From the NCBI RefSeq assembly GCF_006442975.2, contig NZ_CP083954.1, positions 1,364,001-1,428,000 of the forward strand: 64,000 nucleotides of DNA, given 5' to 3'. Shown piece after piece: positions 17,061-25,910 of this stretch. The notes beneath the pieces were generated by a model. It was not told where the DNA came from, did no database searches, and saw only the letters and a list, made by a program, of their open reading frames with translations. Origin of the DNA: Mesorhizobium sp. B2-1-1. Lineage in GTDB: Bacteria; Pseudomonadota; Alphaproteobacteria; Rhizobiales; Rhizobiaceae. The position numbers and the translations under genes are program-made. Position 1 is the stretch's first letter, and every line of letters starts with the position of its first letter.

Positions 17061-18764
17061 ATGCCATCAACGATCAGGGAAAGCCGGGGCCAGGAAATAG
17101 TCCTGACGGCGGCGGTAGCCGTCGTCATCGTGCTGCTCTCCCTGCTGCCGATGCTGCGCCTCATCAAGGAGATCGTGGCACCCGGCGGCATGGTGTCGAC
17201 GATGGCGCTGGAGGCCGGACTGAGAAGTCCGGCGACCTGGATCGCCACCTGGCACACGCTTGTCGTCGGCATAGGCGGCACGGTGCTTGCCGTGCTGTCG
17301 GGAACGCTGGTGGCGGTGCTCATCACGCTGACCGACATACGCGGCCGAAGCGCGCTGGTGCTCTGCTACGTCATGCCGCTGATGATCGCGCCGCAGGTCA
17401 CGGCGCTTGCCTGGCTGCAACTGTTCGGACCGGCCAGCCCGTTCCTCAAGCTGTTCGGCGCCGCACCGCCGCTGGGCACCAAGAACCCGCTCTATTCCAC
17501 GTCGGGCATCATCCTGCTGCTCGGCGTGCAGTATGGCCCGCTGGTGTTCCTGCTGGTGCGCGCCGGCCTGCGCAAGCTGCCGCGCGAACTGGTCGAGGCG
17601 GCGCGAGCCGGCGGCGCGAGCTGGTTCACCGTGCTCGTCACCATCGTGCTACCCCTGATGACACCGTCGATCATGGCGGCAGCGGCACTGGCCTTCGTGT
17701 CCTGCGTCGGCAATTTCGGCATTCCCGCCTTTCTCGGCATTCCCGCCAATTACTTGGTGCTGCCGACCTTGATCTATCAAAAACTGGCCGGCGGCGGGCC
17801 GGCCGTGCTCGGCGAGACGGCGTTCCTGTCGGTGCTGATCGGCATCATCGCCATGGCCGGCATTATCGCCCAGGAGGTCATGAGCCGGCGCCGCGACTAC
17901 CGCATCAGCTCCACCTCGCTGCCCGCCGAGCCCTACGAGCTTGGCCGCTGGCGTCCGGTCGTCCAGGCCGGCATGTGGCTGCTGGTCGTACTGGTGTTGT
18001 TCCTGCCGCTGTTCGGGCTGGTGCTGACGTCGCTGGTTCCCGGCTACGGCATCGCGCTCAGCGCCAAGACGGCGACGCTCGACAACTACCGCTTCGTGCT
18101 GTTCGAGCACGCTGCCGCCAGCCGCGCCTTCTTCAACAGCTTCTGGCTGTCTATCGCCGCCGCCTTCTTCGCGGTCCTCGTCGCCGTGCCGATCGGCTAT
18201 CTCATTGCCTGGGGCAAGCAGCGCTGGGTGCGGCTGCTCAATCTTTCGGTCGAACTGCCCTATGCCTTGCCCGGCGTGGTGCTGGCGATCGCCTCGCTGC
18301 TGCTGTTCCTGCGGCCGATCCCGCTGACCGGCATACAGCTTTACAACACGGTCTGGATCATTCTCTACGCCTATCTCGCCCGCTTCCTGGTGCTGGCCTT
18401 GCGGCCGACGATCAGCGGCTATCACCAGATCGACCGGACGCTGGAGGAGGCTGCACAAGTGGCGGGCGCGGGCCTGTTCACGCGCATGCGCACCATCGTC
18501 TTTCCTTTGGTGGCGCCGGCGGCGATCGCCGGTGGCCTGCTGATCTTCATGACGGCGCTCAGCGAGCTCACGGTCTCGGCGCTGCTGTGGTCGTCGGGTT
18601 CCGAGACAATCGGCGTGGTGATGTTCTCGTTCGAACAGGGCGGCGATTCCAACTACGCGGCGGCGATGTCCGTCATCACGGTCGCGGTCACCTTCGTGCT
18701 GATGCTGGTGACCAACCTGCTTGCCCCTCATCTTCCGAGTGGAGTTCTGCCATGGCGCGATTGA
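17061..18764 (+). CDS. ABC transporter permease, two-domain (AfuB/FbpB-like)
   Basis: A 567-residue fused permease with two BPD-type membrane halves, about 12 helices in all. Each half has an EAA loop: ELVEAARAGGASWFTVLVTIVLPL in the first (shown here as ELVEAARAGG and ITIVLPL-type context) and TLEEAAQVAGAGLFTRMRTI in the second. Such permeases pair with AfuA-like binding proteins and one ATPase. ATG 17061 follows AGGAAAG. The 3' end overlaps the ATPase gene by 13 bases. Confidence 0.9.
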   Translation: MPSTIRESRGQEIVLTAAVAVVIVLLSLLPMLRLIKEIVAPGGMVSTMALEAGLRSPATWIATWHTLVVGIGGTVLAVLSGTLVAVLITLTDIRGRSALVLCYVMPLMIAPQVTALAWLQLFGPASPFLKLFGAAPPLGTKNPLYSTSGIILLLGVQYGPLVFLLVRAGLRKLPRELVEAARAGGASWFTVLVTIVLPLMTPSIMAAAALAFVSCVGNFGIPAFLGIPANYLVLPTLIYQKLAGGGPAVLGETAFLSVLIGIIAMAGIIAQEVMSRRRDYRISSTSLPAEPYELGRWRPVVQAGMWLLVVLVLFLPLFGLVLTSLVPGYGIALSAKTATLDNYRFVLFEHAAASRAFFNSFWLSIAAAFFAVLVAVPIGYLIAWGKQRWVRLLNLSVELPYALPGVVLAIASLLLFLRPIPLTGIQLYNTVWIILYAYLARFLVLALRPTISGYHQIDRTLEEAAQVAGAGLFTRMRTIVFPLVAPAAIAGGLLIFMTALSELTVSALLWSSGSETIGVVMFSFEQGGDSNYAAAMSVITVAVTFVLMLVTNLLAPHLPSGVLPWRD

Positions 18765-19828
18765 CCCTGGACCATGTGACCAAGAGCTTCGCCGAGTTCG
18801 ATGCGGTCAAGGACGTTTCGATCGATGTCGGCGACGGCGAATTCCTTGCCGTGCTCGGGCCTTCCGGCTGCGGCAAGACGACGTTGCTGCGGCTTGTCGC
18901 CGGCTTCGAGAAGGTGACGTCGGGCGAAATCCGCGTCGGCAGCGAGGTCGTGTCGGGTGCAGGCGGCAGCGTTCCACCAGAGAAGCGGCGGGTCGGCATC
19001 GTCTTCCAGAACTACGCATTGTGGCCGCACATGACGGTCGCCGAGAACATCGGCTATTCGCTCAAGGTTGCAAAGCTGGACAAGGCGGTCGCCCGCCAGA
19101 AGGTTGCCGACGCGCTGGCCCTGGTCAATCTACAGGGGTTAGGAGACCGTAGGCCGGCCAACCTCTCCGGCGGCCAGCGCCAGCGCGTGGCCCTGGCGCG
19201 CTGCCTGGTCGCCGCGCCCTCGCTGGTATTGTTCGACGAGCCACTCGCCAATCTCGACGTGCATCTCAGGGCCTCGATGGAGGACGAGTTCGCCGCCTTT
19301 CACAAGCGCACCGGCACGACCATCGTCTACATCACCCACGATCAGGCCGAGGCCATGGCGCTGGCCGATCGCATCGCGGTGATGGATCACGGTCGCCTGG
19401 TCCAGCTCGCGACGCCGCGCGAGCTCCATCATGAGCCGGCGAATGAAATGGTGGCCTCCTTCATTTCACAGGGCATTCTGCTTCCGGCCGACGTGCTGAA
19501 CGCCGAGGAAGCCGGTCATTGCAAGGTCCGGGTTCTCGGAACCGAGCTGGTCGTCCGCTGCCGGGCAGGCGAGCGGCCGCGCGCCGGCGCAAGGATCTGC
19601 TGCCGGTCGGCCGATCTCGACGTCTCGCCGGACGGCCCCGGCTTCGATGGCCTCGTCAAGCGGGTGATCTACCAGGGTGGCTCGGCGCGCATCGAATTTA
19701 CGCCTTCCGCAGGACCTGATCTTACCTTGCATTTCGAGCAGCCCGACCCGGTCGTGCTGGAGAGCGGAGCCCAGGCGCGCCTGCGCATTAAGTCCGGCTG
19801 GGTAATCCCGGCGGAGGCGGCGTCGTGA
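18752..19828 (+). CDS. ABC transporter ATP-binding protein (AfuC/PotA-like)
   Basis: A 358-residue ATPase: Walker A GPSGCGKTT (36-44), Q-loop FQNYALWPHMTV, signature LSGGQRQRVALARCL, Walker B LVLFDEPLANLD, H-loop ITHDQ, then a TOBE-like C-terminal regulatory domain (about 240-358). It energises the permease encoded upstream. ATG 18752 lies inside the end of the permease gene, with GGAG nearby. Its TGA overlaps the start of the next gene by one base. Confidence 0.92.
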   Translation: MARLTLDHVTKSFAEFDAVKDVSIDVGDGEFLAVLGPSGCGKTTLLRLVAGFEKVTSGEIRVGSEVVSGAGGSVPPEKRRVGIVFQNYALWPHMTVAENIGYSLKVAKLDKAVARQKVADALALVNLQGLGDRRPANLSGGQRQRVALARCLVAAPSLVLFDEPLANLDVHLRASMEDEFAAFHKRTGTTIVYITHDQAEAMALADRIAVMDHGRLVQLATPRELHHEPANEMVASFISQGILLPADVLNAEEAGHCKVRVLGTELVVRCRAGERPRAGARICCRSADLDVSPDGPGFDGLVKRVIYQGGSARIEFTPSAGPDLTLHFEQPDPVVLESGAQARLRIKSGWVIPAEAAS

Positions 19829-20994
19829 TGAAGCTGGACCTGGCCGGCGGCTTCGGCGAAAAGGGCCGCACCAGCGTTGCCGTCCGCAGCGGAAACGATC
19901 GCATCCTGCTCGATATCGGCATCAAGGTCGGGGCCACAGGGGCGGAGTACTATCCGGCACTTGACGGGTCGATCGCCGACATCGACGCGTTGTTTGTCTC
20001 GCATGCGCACGAGGATCACGTCGGTGCTCTGAGCTGGCTTTTGTCGCGCGGCTATGCCGGTCCGATTTTCATGACGGCCGAAACCCGCGCCGAGGCTCCG
20101 GCCACGCTCGCCGGCTATGCCGATCCCGGGGATCTCAAGCGATTTCCCTTTCCGGAAGATCGCATCGAGATTTTCGAACCCGGCGATTTGCTGAAGAGCG
20201 GCAATCTCACGGTCAGGACGGGGAGGTCGGGACATGTCGTCGGCGGCGTCTGGTTTGCCGTCGACGATGGCAAGAGCCGCGTCGTCTATTCGGCCGACGT
20301 GGTGCCGGACAGCAATGTCTTCGTGATGGACGCGATCCCCGAATGCGATCTTCTCGTTCTCGACGCGTCCTATGGCGCCGATCCCGTGCCGGGTGCGGCG
20401 CGCGCCGAGGCCATTTCGGGCTGGGTGGCGCGCCATTCGAACGGATGCCTTCTGCCGACGCCGCTGTCGGGGCGGTCGCTGGAATTGATCGCGGCCTTGC
20501 CGGGACCCTTCGCCATCCACGCCGGCATGCGTGCTTCGCTCGAAGCGCAGATCGCCGCCACTTCAGCGCTGCTTCCTGGCGTATCCGAGATGCTGCGCTT
20601 GCGGCTGGGTAGTGCCGCAGACTGGACCGACGCCGACCCGCTGCCCTCGCTGCCCTTGCTGGCCGATGACGGCATGGGCGAGGCTGGGCCTTCGTCCCGC
20701 CTGCTGCCGCGCGCCGACCGGGCCGGCTTTCCGGTTCTGCTGACCGGGCATCTGCCGTCCGGCTCCCCCGGCGATCTGCTGCACAAGGCCGGCCGGGCGG
20801 ACTGGGTGCGCATGCCCACCCACCCGACCCTGTCGGGCAATGTCGGTATCTGGGAGAAGGCAGGGCGCCCGGAGACACTCGGTCATTCCTGCGCGAGCGA
20901 ACTCCTCGACGACCTGAAAGCCCATATTCCATCGCTGCGCCCGCAATGCCGCACCGGCCAGAACATCACGGTGCGCCGAGGAAACGAGACATGA
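19828..20994 (+). CDS. Metallo-beta-lactamase-fold hydrolase
   Basis: A 388-residue protein whose N-terminal half is an MBL fold. It has the signature HAHEDH (about 57-62), a later histidine in SGHVVGG and an acidic ligand in VVYSADVVPDSN. The C-terminal half (about 190-388) resembles the arrangement of beta-CASP proteins but shows no clear CPSF motif. It is translationally coupled to the ABC ATPase (TGATG) and to surE (ATGA). Its location suggests hydrolysis of an imported phosphoester or related compound; the actual substrate is unknown. Confidence 0.75.
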   Translation: MKLDLAGGFGEKGRTSVAVRSGNDRILLDIGIKVGATGAEYYPALDGSIADIDALFVSHAHEDHVGALSWLLSRGYAGPIFMTAETRAEAPATLAGYADPGDLKRFPFPEDRIEIFEPGDLLKSGNLTVRTGRSGHVVGGVWFAVDDGKSRVVYSADVVPDSNVFVMDAIPECDLLVLDASYGADPVPGAARAEAISGWVARHSNGCLLPTPLSGRSLELIAALPGPFAIHAGMRASLEAQIAATSALLPGVSEMLRLRLGSAADWTDADPLPSLPLLADDGMGEAGPSSRLLPRADRAGFPVLLTGHLPSGSPGDLLHKAGRADWVRMPTHPTLSGNVGIWEKAGRPETLGHSCASELLDDLKAHIPSLRPQCRTGQNITVRRGNET

Positions 20995-21746
20995 GACTCC
21001 TGATCTGCAACGATGACGGCATCGAGGCGCCGGGCCTTGCCCGGCTGGTCAAGGCGGCCGGCAGCCTGAGCGACGATTTGTGGGTGGTGGCACCCGACGG
21101 CAAGCGCACCGCCGCGGGCGCATCGCTGACGATCGCGCGGCCGTTGATCATGCGGCGCGTCAAGCCCGGCTGGTATTCGTGTTCCGGCACTCCGGCCGAC
21201 TGCGTGGTGAGTGCGATGGCCTGGCTGTTCGCGGATGGCCAAAAGCCCGACCTGGTTCTGGCGGGCGTCAATGACGGGCGCAACGTCGCCGAGGACCTTG
21301 CCTATTCCGGGACGCTGGGCATTGCGCGCGAGGCGACATTCTGGGGTATTCCGGCGATCGGCTTTTCCCGGGTGAAGAATCCGGACTTCAGCGGTGTCGA
21401 CGACGAGTGGCTCGGCGCGTTGATCGCCTCGCTCTGGCGGTCGCGTGAAGAGTGGGCGGCGGATGGCCATTGGCTCAGCATCAACCTGCCGGCTTCGCTG
21501 CCGGCCGGGATCCGGCAGCCGCGCATCGGCCGCGACAAGATCGGCCGCAAGGCTGAAATCCTGGAGAGCGACGGCGATCGCACCGTCATCACAGTCCCGC
21601 GCGGGCGCGCTCACGCAAGTGAGCCGGGCGACGAGAACGAGGCGATCGATGCCGGCTTCGTCAGCATCAACCGGCTGAACTGGTTTGGCGAAACGCCGCT
21701 GGACGGACAGTTTCTGGACGAGATCCAGCACCAGCGGCAAGGCTAG
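20991..21746 (+). CDS. surE: SurE-family 5'/3'-nucleotidase or phosphatase
   Basis: A 251-residue SurE-like protein. The N-terminal LICNDDGIEAPGL holds the paired aspartates of the metal site; AGVNDGRNVAEDLAYSGTLGIAREA matches the conserved SurE core (usual form GINxGxNxGxDVxYSGTVGAA), with several departures. SurE removes phosphate from nucleoside monophosphates and short polyphosphates. The house-keeping surE normally sits with pcm and nlpD; here it ends an ABC transporter operon, so this looks like a specialised paralogue. ATG 20991 overlaps the preceding stop by four bases. Confidence 0.85.
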   Translation: MRLLICNDDGIEAPGLARLVKAAGSLSDDLWVVAPDGKRTAAGASLTIARPLIMRRVKPGWYSCSGTPADCVVSAMAWLFADGQKPDLVLAGVNDGRNVAEDLAYSGTLGIAREATFWGIPAIGFSRVKNPDFSGVDDEWLGALIASLWRSREEWAADGHWLSINLPASLPAGIRQPRIGRDKIGRKAEILESDGDRTVITVPRGRAHASEPGDENEAIDAGFVSINRLNWFGETPLDGQFLDEIQHQRQG

Positions 21747-21935
21747 TCACTCGTCACAGAACAGGGTCGTTGCGAATATTCAGGACGGCACGGTCGCTCG
21801 ACCAGCCGTGCCAACGCCTCGACGGGCGGCGCGGCGGCGCGGATCATCCAGATCACCGAACTGTGCAGCGGTTAAATTGCATCAATCCAAAGCCTATGCT
21901 TGAAGCCGCCGCTATTTCATTCCACATCGGTCAGC

Positions 21936-23036
21936 ATGAAGGACGAGGCACGAGAGCGGCGTCGGGATCTGTTGTGGGCGCTGCCCGCATCGCTGATCCT
22001 GCATACGCTCCTCGCAGCGCTGGTGTTCTACAACCTGCCGAGGCCAGGCCAAGAGCCGCAGCAGGACCAGCCGGTAAATGTCGCGCTCGTGCCTCCGCCC
22101 GATCAGCCAAAACCGAAAGCTGCTCCCGCACCGCCAGAGAAGCCGCCGGAAACGAAGCCTGAAGAACCGCCCGAAAAGCAGTCGCGCAAGACGCCGCCGA
22201 TCGAGACCTTGAGACCTGTCTTTCAGTTCGGCGACAAGGACGCCGGCCCCAGGAAATCCCTGGACGGAGCCAGCGCTCAAGACAGTTCGCCAGCGCCTGC
22301 CAAGGAGGAGACGTCCAAGCCGCCCGTGACGCCTGAGCCTGCGGAGACCAAGTCTGGCGCGCCGGCGGCCACCGAAAAGCCGGCAGAGTTGCCCGAGACC
22401 GGCGAGAAGCCGGCAACCGCCGCGAAGGATGCCGAGTCCCTGAAGGATGCTGAGGAGGCGGAAACCCCCGACGCCGACAACCAAACGGCTGCGGCAGCGC
22501 CGTTGGCCGCCGATGATGGCGATACTGAGGTCGAGCTTCCGATATCGGCTGAAAAGCCGACGCCAAAACCCGCAAATGCGCCGAAGCCCGGCTCTTCAAA
22601 AGTTTCGAAGTCCTCCAACGGGAGCGCGGGAAGCCCAACTTCCCCTGATGTCGCCAGTGCCGCGTCGCGTCGCTATTCCGGGCTTCCGGGCGTTCGCAAG
22701 CTCTATTCGCAAGACGCTACCGGCGATGCGCTGGCCACGACCTCGATGGGCGGCGTGCCGCGCGCCCAGCGTGGTGCCAAACTTTGCGCCAGCGCATTGC
22801 AGCAGCAATTGCTGGACGCCTCATATTTCCCCGACTTGATCCCAAGCGTGCCGCTGAAGGCCGGCAATATTCTCAACGCCCCGGATGTCGCTTTTCGCGC
22901 AACGGGCACGTGGTACCATCTGGGCTTCCGCTGCGAGGTCGACAGCGATGTGACCAGGGTTTTGTCGTTCGGCCTACGTGTCGGATCTGTAATCCCGTCC
23001 GACGAATGGGTTCGGCTTGGACTACCCACTCGCTAG
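21936..23036 (+). CDS. DUF930 domain protein with TonB-like N-terminus
   Basis: A 366-residue protein: cytoplasmic basic start, one membrane helix (about 15-33), a long Pro/Glu/Lys/Ala-rich spacer (about 40-240), then a DUF930 domain (about 255-366) with MGGVPRAQRGAKLCASAL, YFPDLIPSVPLK and a last segment around FRCEVDSD. The layout resembles TonB, but the C-terminal domain is not TonB. It is common in Rhizobiales and of unknown function; it probably spans the periplasm. ATG 21936 starts just before the membrane helix. It is convergent with the HAD gene, ten bases between stops. Confidence 0.8.
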   Translation: MKDEARERRRDLLWALPASLILHTLLAALVFYNLPRPGQEPQQDQPVNVALVPPPDQPKPKAAPAPPEKPPETKPEEPPEKQSRKTPPIETLRPVFQFGDKDAGPRKSLDGASAQDSSPAPAKEETSKPPVTPEPAETKSGAPAATEKPAELPETGEKPATAAKDAESLKDAEEAETPDADNQTAAAAPLAADDGDTEVELPISAEKPTPKPANAPKPGSSKVSKSSNGSAGSPTSPDVASAASRRYSGLPGVRKLYSQDATGDALATTSMGGVPRAQRGAKLCASALQQQLLDASYFPDLIPSVPLKAGNILNAPDVAFRATGTWYHLGFRCEVDSDVTRVLSFGLRVGSVIPSDEWVRLGLPTR

Positions 23037-23045
23037 AACAAGCTC

Positions 23046-23720
23046 TTAGGCGGGGACACCGAGCCCGGACAATTGCCGGCTGATCTCTTGCCAGTCGGTG
23101 CAGACGAAATCGGCGCCGGCCGCCTTCAGTCGCGCGCCATGCTCGGGATAGGTGTGGCCGCCGCCGGTGTAGCCGATCGCCGTCATGCCGGCGGCAACCG
23201 CGCCCTGGATACCGAAGGGCGAATCCTCGATGACGATGCAGTCCGCCGGATTGGCGCCCCTCTTTGCCGCGGCGAACAGGAAAATGTCCGGCGCGGGCTT
23301 GCCGTTCTTAACCATCGAGGAGCTGTAAATTGCGTCGCCGAAGAACCGTGCCAGCGCCGTCACTGCCAGGCTGTGGTTTATGCGCTCGACGGAGGACGAC
23401 GAGGCAACGCAGCGGTCGCCCTCAAGCGCCTCCAGAAACGCGGCGATTCCTGGTGTCGGCTTCAGTTCCTGCGAAAACAGGATCCTGGTCTCGGTCCAGA
23501 TGTCGCCATCCGCCGCCGCCGGAAACTGATGGCCGGTCAATTCCCTGATTTTGACGATGATGTCGGACTGTTTCATGCCGATGCACTGAGCGATGATGCC
23601 GCCGTGCACGCCCGGCATGCCGTGCTTTTCATAGACGCGCTCATAGGCCCTCGCGGCCAGCGGTTCGCTGTCGACGAGAACGCCGTCGCAATCGAAAATG
23701 ATAGGCCTTGATCGCGCCAC
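23046..23720 (-). CDS. HAD-superfamily phosphatase/phosphoglucomutase-like hydrolase
   Basis: A 224-residue HAD hydrolase of subfamily I with a helical cap. Motif I is IIFDCDGVLVDSE, motif II VASSSS, motif III lysine in KNGKPAPDIF and motif IV VIEDSPFGIQGAVAAGM. It resembles GmhB/GS-type sugar phosphatases and beta-phosphoglucomutases; the substrate is not predictable. GTG at 23720 is preferred because GGGGAG lies six bases upstream and motif I follows at the usual distance; a GTG eight codons earlier is possible. Confidence 0.85.
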   Translation of the reverse strand: MARSRPIIFDCDGVLVDSEPLAARAYERVYEKHGMPGVHGGIIAQCIGMKQSDIIVKIRELTGHQFPAAADGDIWTETRILFSQELKPTPGIAAFLEALEGDRCVASSSSVERINHSLAVTALARFFGDAIYSSSMVKNGKPAPDIFLFAAAKRGANPADCIVIEDSPFGIQGAVAAGMTAIGYTGGGHTYPEHGARLKAAGADFVCTDWQEISRQLSGLGVPA

Positions 23721-23802
23721 GCGCTTCTCCCCGGAGTTTTGCACTTTGCTACCGGCAAAAAGTCAAATGTTCAATAGCGTGGTGGTCGGGCGCCAAAATC
23801 TG

Positions 23803-24444
23803 TCAAAGCTGGCGTAGCGCATCGCTGGCCCGGGCCGACCCAAGCGCCCTTTGCATGGCCTGCCGCGATTGCGCGCGATCCGGCGTGATCCAGTTCGGTT
23901 CGGCGCCAAGGAAGCGGTCGAGGAAAGCCACGGCATAGGCCGGCATCTCGGTCACGTTCTCGCGATAGGACCACCATGTGCGCAGGTCGTCGGCGCATTT
24001 GTCGATGCTGGGCGCTGAGCCGAATTCCTGCTCGTAGATCGCCGAAATCACCGAAACGCAATAATTGGTGTAGAGGAACCCCTCAGGCCAGAAGCGGACG
24101 ATTTCCAGCGTGCCGGCATTCTGCTCGGTCTCGACGAGATGGCTGAGGCCGGAGACTTCCCTGGCCGGCGCCTGCCGTATCAGTTCGCGCAGCACGAGGC
24201 CGGCGGCAAAGACGATGAAGTCGGCGCGGTCGATCGCGGCGAAACGCTTCTGCGCCTCCATGATCTCGACCCAGTCGAGAAAAGCCCTTGTGAGCCTGGC
24301 TTCGTCGATTTCAAAACGCACGCCGAATGTGTCGGACACCACCTTGGCGCTGCCGCGAAACGTGGCGCGGAACCAGCGCAATTGCCGCAACCGATGGCGA
24401 AGGTCGGGCATAAGGGCCAGTTCATCCCTGAAGGGCAGTTCCAT
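23803..24444 (-). CDS. Hypothetical cytoplasmic protein, 213 residues
   Basis: A soluble helical protein, rich in Arg and aromatic residues, without signal peptide or membrane segments. No family is recognised. A central part reads like a metal- or ligand-binding helical bundle (AAIDRADFIVFAAGLVLRELI; WPEGFLYTNYCVSVISAI), with YTNYC and WWSYRENVTEMP as its most distinctive segments. ATG 24444 is chosen; the ribosome site is weak. It shares an intergenic region with the PTS operon, divergently, but there is no sign that it belongs to it. Confidence 0.7.
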   Translation of the reverse strand: MELPFRDELALMPDLRHRLRQLRWFRATFRGSAKVVSDTFGVRFEIDEARLTRAFLDWVEIMEAQKRFAAIDRADFIVFAAGLVLRELIRQAPAREVSGLSHLVETEQNAGTLEIVRFWPEGFLYTNYCVSVISAIYEQEFGSAPSIDKCADDLRTWWSYRENVTEMPAYAVAFLDRFLGAEPNWITPDRAQSRQAMQRALGSARASDALRQL

Positions 24445-24529
24445 TTCACATATCCCGTTTGACGACAGGCTAGCACAACCGTGCCGTCGCCGAAATCGGC
24501 CGACGGCCCTGTGGATGACCGTGACCGAG

Positions 24530-24550
24530 GTCAATATCATACATATTGAC
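24530..24550 (+). promoter_or_regulatory. Perfect palindrome upstream of gutM, probable operator
   Basis: GTCAATAT-N5-ATATTGAC is a perfect 8-bp inverted repeat about 90 bases before the first PTS gene. Its right arm runs into TTGACA (24546-24551), a good -35 box. A repressor or activator binding here would control the operon. The SorC-type regulator at 30440, which has a related AT-rich palindrome in front of its own gene, is the likely protein. Confidence 0.65.
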
Positions 24551-24636
24551 ATTCTCGGAAACAAATGTTCTCACTTTGCTGTTGTCGCGCATCCGTCCAA
24601 GATGCGGTTCAATGAAGGCTTCGGGAGGAGAACCGA

Positions 24637-25074
24637 ATGGCGATTTGGCAGTGGGGACTGCTTCTTCTGGTTATCGTGTGGGCGCTGCAGTCGCTCGGCG
24701 TCTGGCTGCAGATGCGGCACTATTCGGATGTCTTCCGGGGCGTCACCGACCAGTACAAGGATGGCTTCGTCGGGGCCGGCAATTTTCGCGGCCGGCTGGC
24801 CAAGGGCACCATCGCGCTCGTCGTGGTGACGCCGGACCTCATCGTGCGCCGCATGATGGTCATGAGCGGGCGCTCGGTGTTCACCAAATTCAAACGACAT
24901 CAACAATTCGAGGGTGTTCCCCTCGATCAACTCCGGTCCAACCCTGCGATCATGGGGGAGGGGGAACCCGGTGTGGCCGAGGCCGTGAAACGGGCGATTG
25001 AACAGATCGACAAAGCACGGTCGGAGCCGGGGAAGAAGCCGGGCTTGTCCGGCTTGAACGTAGCAAGGGCCTAG
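24637..25074 (+). CDS. gutM: Glucitol operon activator GutM
   Basis: A 145-residue GutM/SrlM-type protein: an N-terminal membrane helix (about 4-22), then the conserved YKDGFVGAGNFRGRLAKG and VVVTPDLIVRRMMVMSGRSVFTKFK-type segments (residues about 40-85), and a charged tail. In enterobacteria GutM activates the glucitol PTS operon. The position directly before the glucitol PTS genes supports the call. GGGAGGAG lies just before ATG 24637. Confidence 0.85.
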   Translation: MAIWQWGLLLLVIVWALQSLGVWLQMRHYSDVFRGVTDQYKDGFVGAGNFRGRLAKGTIALVVVTPDLIVRRMMVMSGRSVFTKFKRHQQFEGVPLDQLRSNPAIMGEGEPGVAEAVKRAIEQIDKARSEPGKKPGLSGLNVARA

Positions 25075-25126
25075 AGGACGCCGCGCACCGGCCGGAATCA
25101 ACCGGCGGGCGGCATAAGGAGGAGAA

Positions 25127-25894
25127 ATGTCTGTATTTTCGTTATTGGCGCAGCATGCCGACATGGCCGTGCATAACCTGCATGTTGCAGGCACCATGGT
25201 CTCGGATGCTGCCTGGCATGGCAGGCTCGGCGTCGAGCATGCCACCGATCATCTCGTGGTGTTGGCGCAGGCGCAGACCGACAGCGCGCCTGTCACCGCC
25301 GATCAGCTGAAGGAACAGCTGAAAAATGTGCAGCAGGAAGAGCAACTCGGCTGGCTGACCGCAATCGGCAAATACTTCATCGGCATCTTCCAGAAAGGCG
25401 GCGAAGTGTTCGCCGGCTTCGTCACCGGCATCATCCCGACACTGGTGGTGCTGATGACCGCCTTCTACGCCGTCACCGAACTGGTCGGCGAGGAGCGCGT
25501 CCACGGCCTGGCACGCGGCGCCGGCAGGATCGCGCTGACCCGCTATACACTGCTGCCTCTGCTGGCGGTGTTCTTCCTCACCAATCCGATGGCTTACACC
25601 TTCGGATCGTTCCTGGAAGAAAAGCACAAGCCCGCCTTTTATGACGCGGCTGTCTCCTACGTGCATCCGCCGCTCGGCCTGTTCCCGCATATCAACCCCG
25701 GCGAATACTTCGTCTGGGGCGGCATGCTGGTCGCCTTGCTCGACCTCGAGAAGCGGGGTGTCGTCGCCGGAGGCTATCACGTCAAGGTGGCGATCTGGTA
25801 CGCCATCGTCGGCCTCGTCGTCATCCTGCTCAAGGGCATGCTGACCGAGCGCATCACCGCCATCATGGCACGCCGCCAGGGCATCGAGCTGTAA
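25127..25894 (+). CDS. srlA: PTS glucitol/sorbitol transporter, EIIC subunit
   Basis: A 255-residue EIIC2 protein of the Gut family. After an unusually long hydrophilic leader (about 1-80) come the conserved segments FQKGGEVFAGFVTGIIPTL, ALTRYTLLPLLAVFFLTNP and YVHPPLGLFPHINPGEYFVWGG (quoted in parts), the latter typical for SrlA. It forms part of the membrane channel. AAGGAGGAG precedes ATG 25127. The leader of roughly 70 extra residues compared with enterobacterial SrlA is notable. Confidence 0.9.
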   Translation: MSVFSLLAQHADMAVHNLHVAGTMVSDAAWHGRLGVEHATDHLVVLAQAQTDSAPVTADQLKEQLKNVQQEEQLGWLTAIGKYFIGIFQKGGEVFAGFVTGIIPTLVVLMTAFYAVTELVGEERVHGLARGAGRIALTRYTLLPLLAVFFLTNPMAYTFGSFLEEKHKPAFYDAAVSYVHPPLGLFPHINPGEYFVWGGMLVALLDLEKRGVVAGGYHVKVAIWYAIVGLVVILLKGMLTERITAIMARRQGIEL

Positions 25895-25910
25895 GGGCGG
25901 GGAGGACATC

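Noticed and set aside
15665..19828. A single open frame of nearly 1400 codons on the + strand through the ABC transporter operon
   Set aside because: Only its last 358 codons (from ATG 18752) match a family. The rest is a GC-rich shadow frame across the real binding-protein and permease genes, starting inside the divergent regulator.
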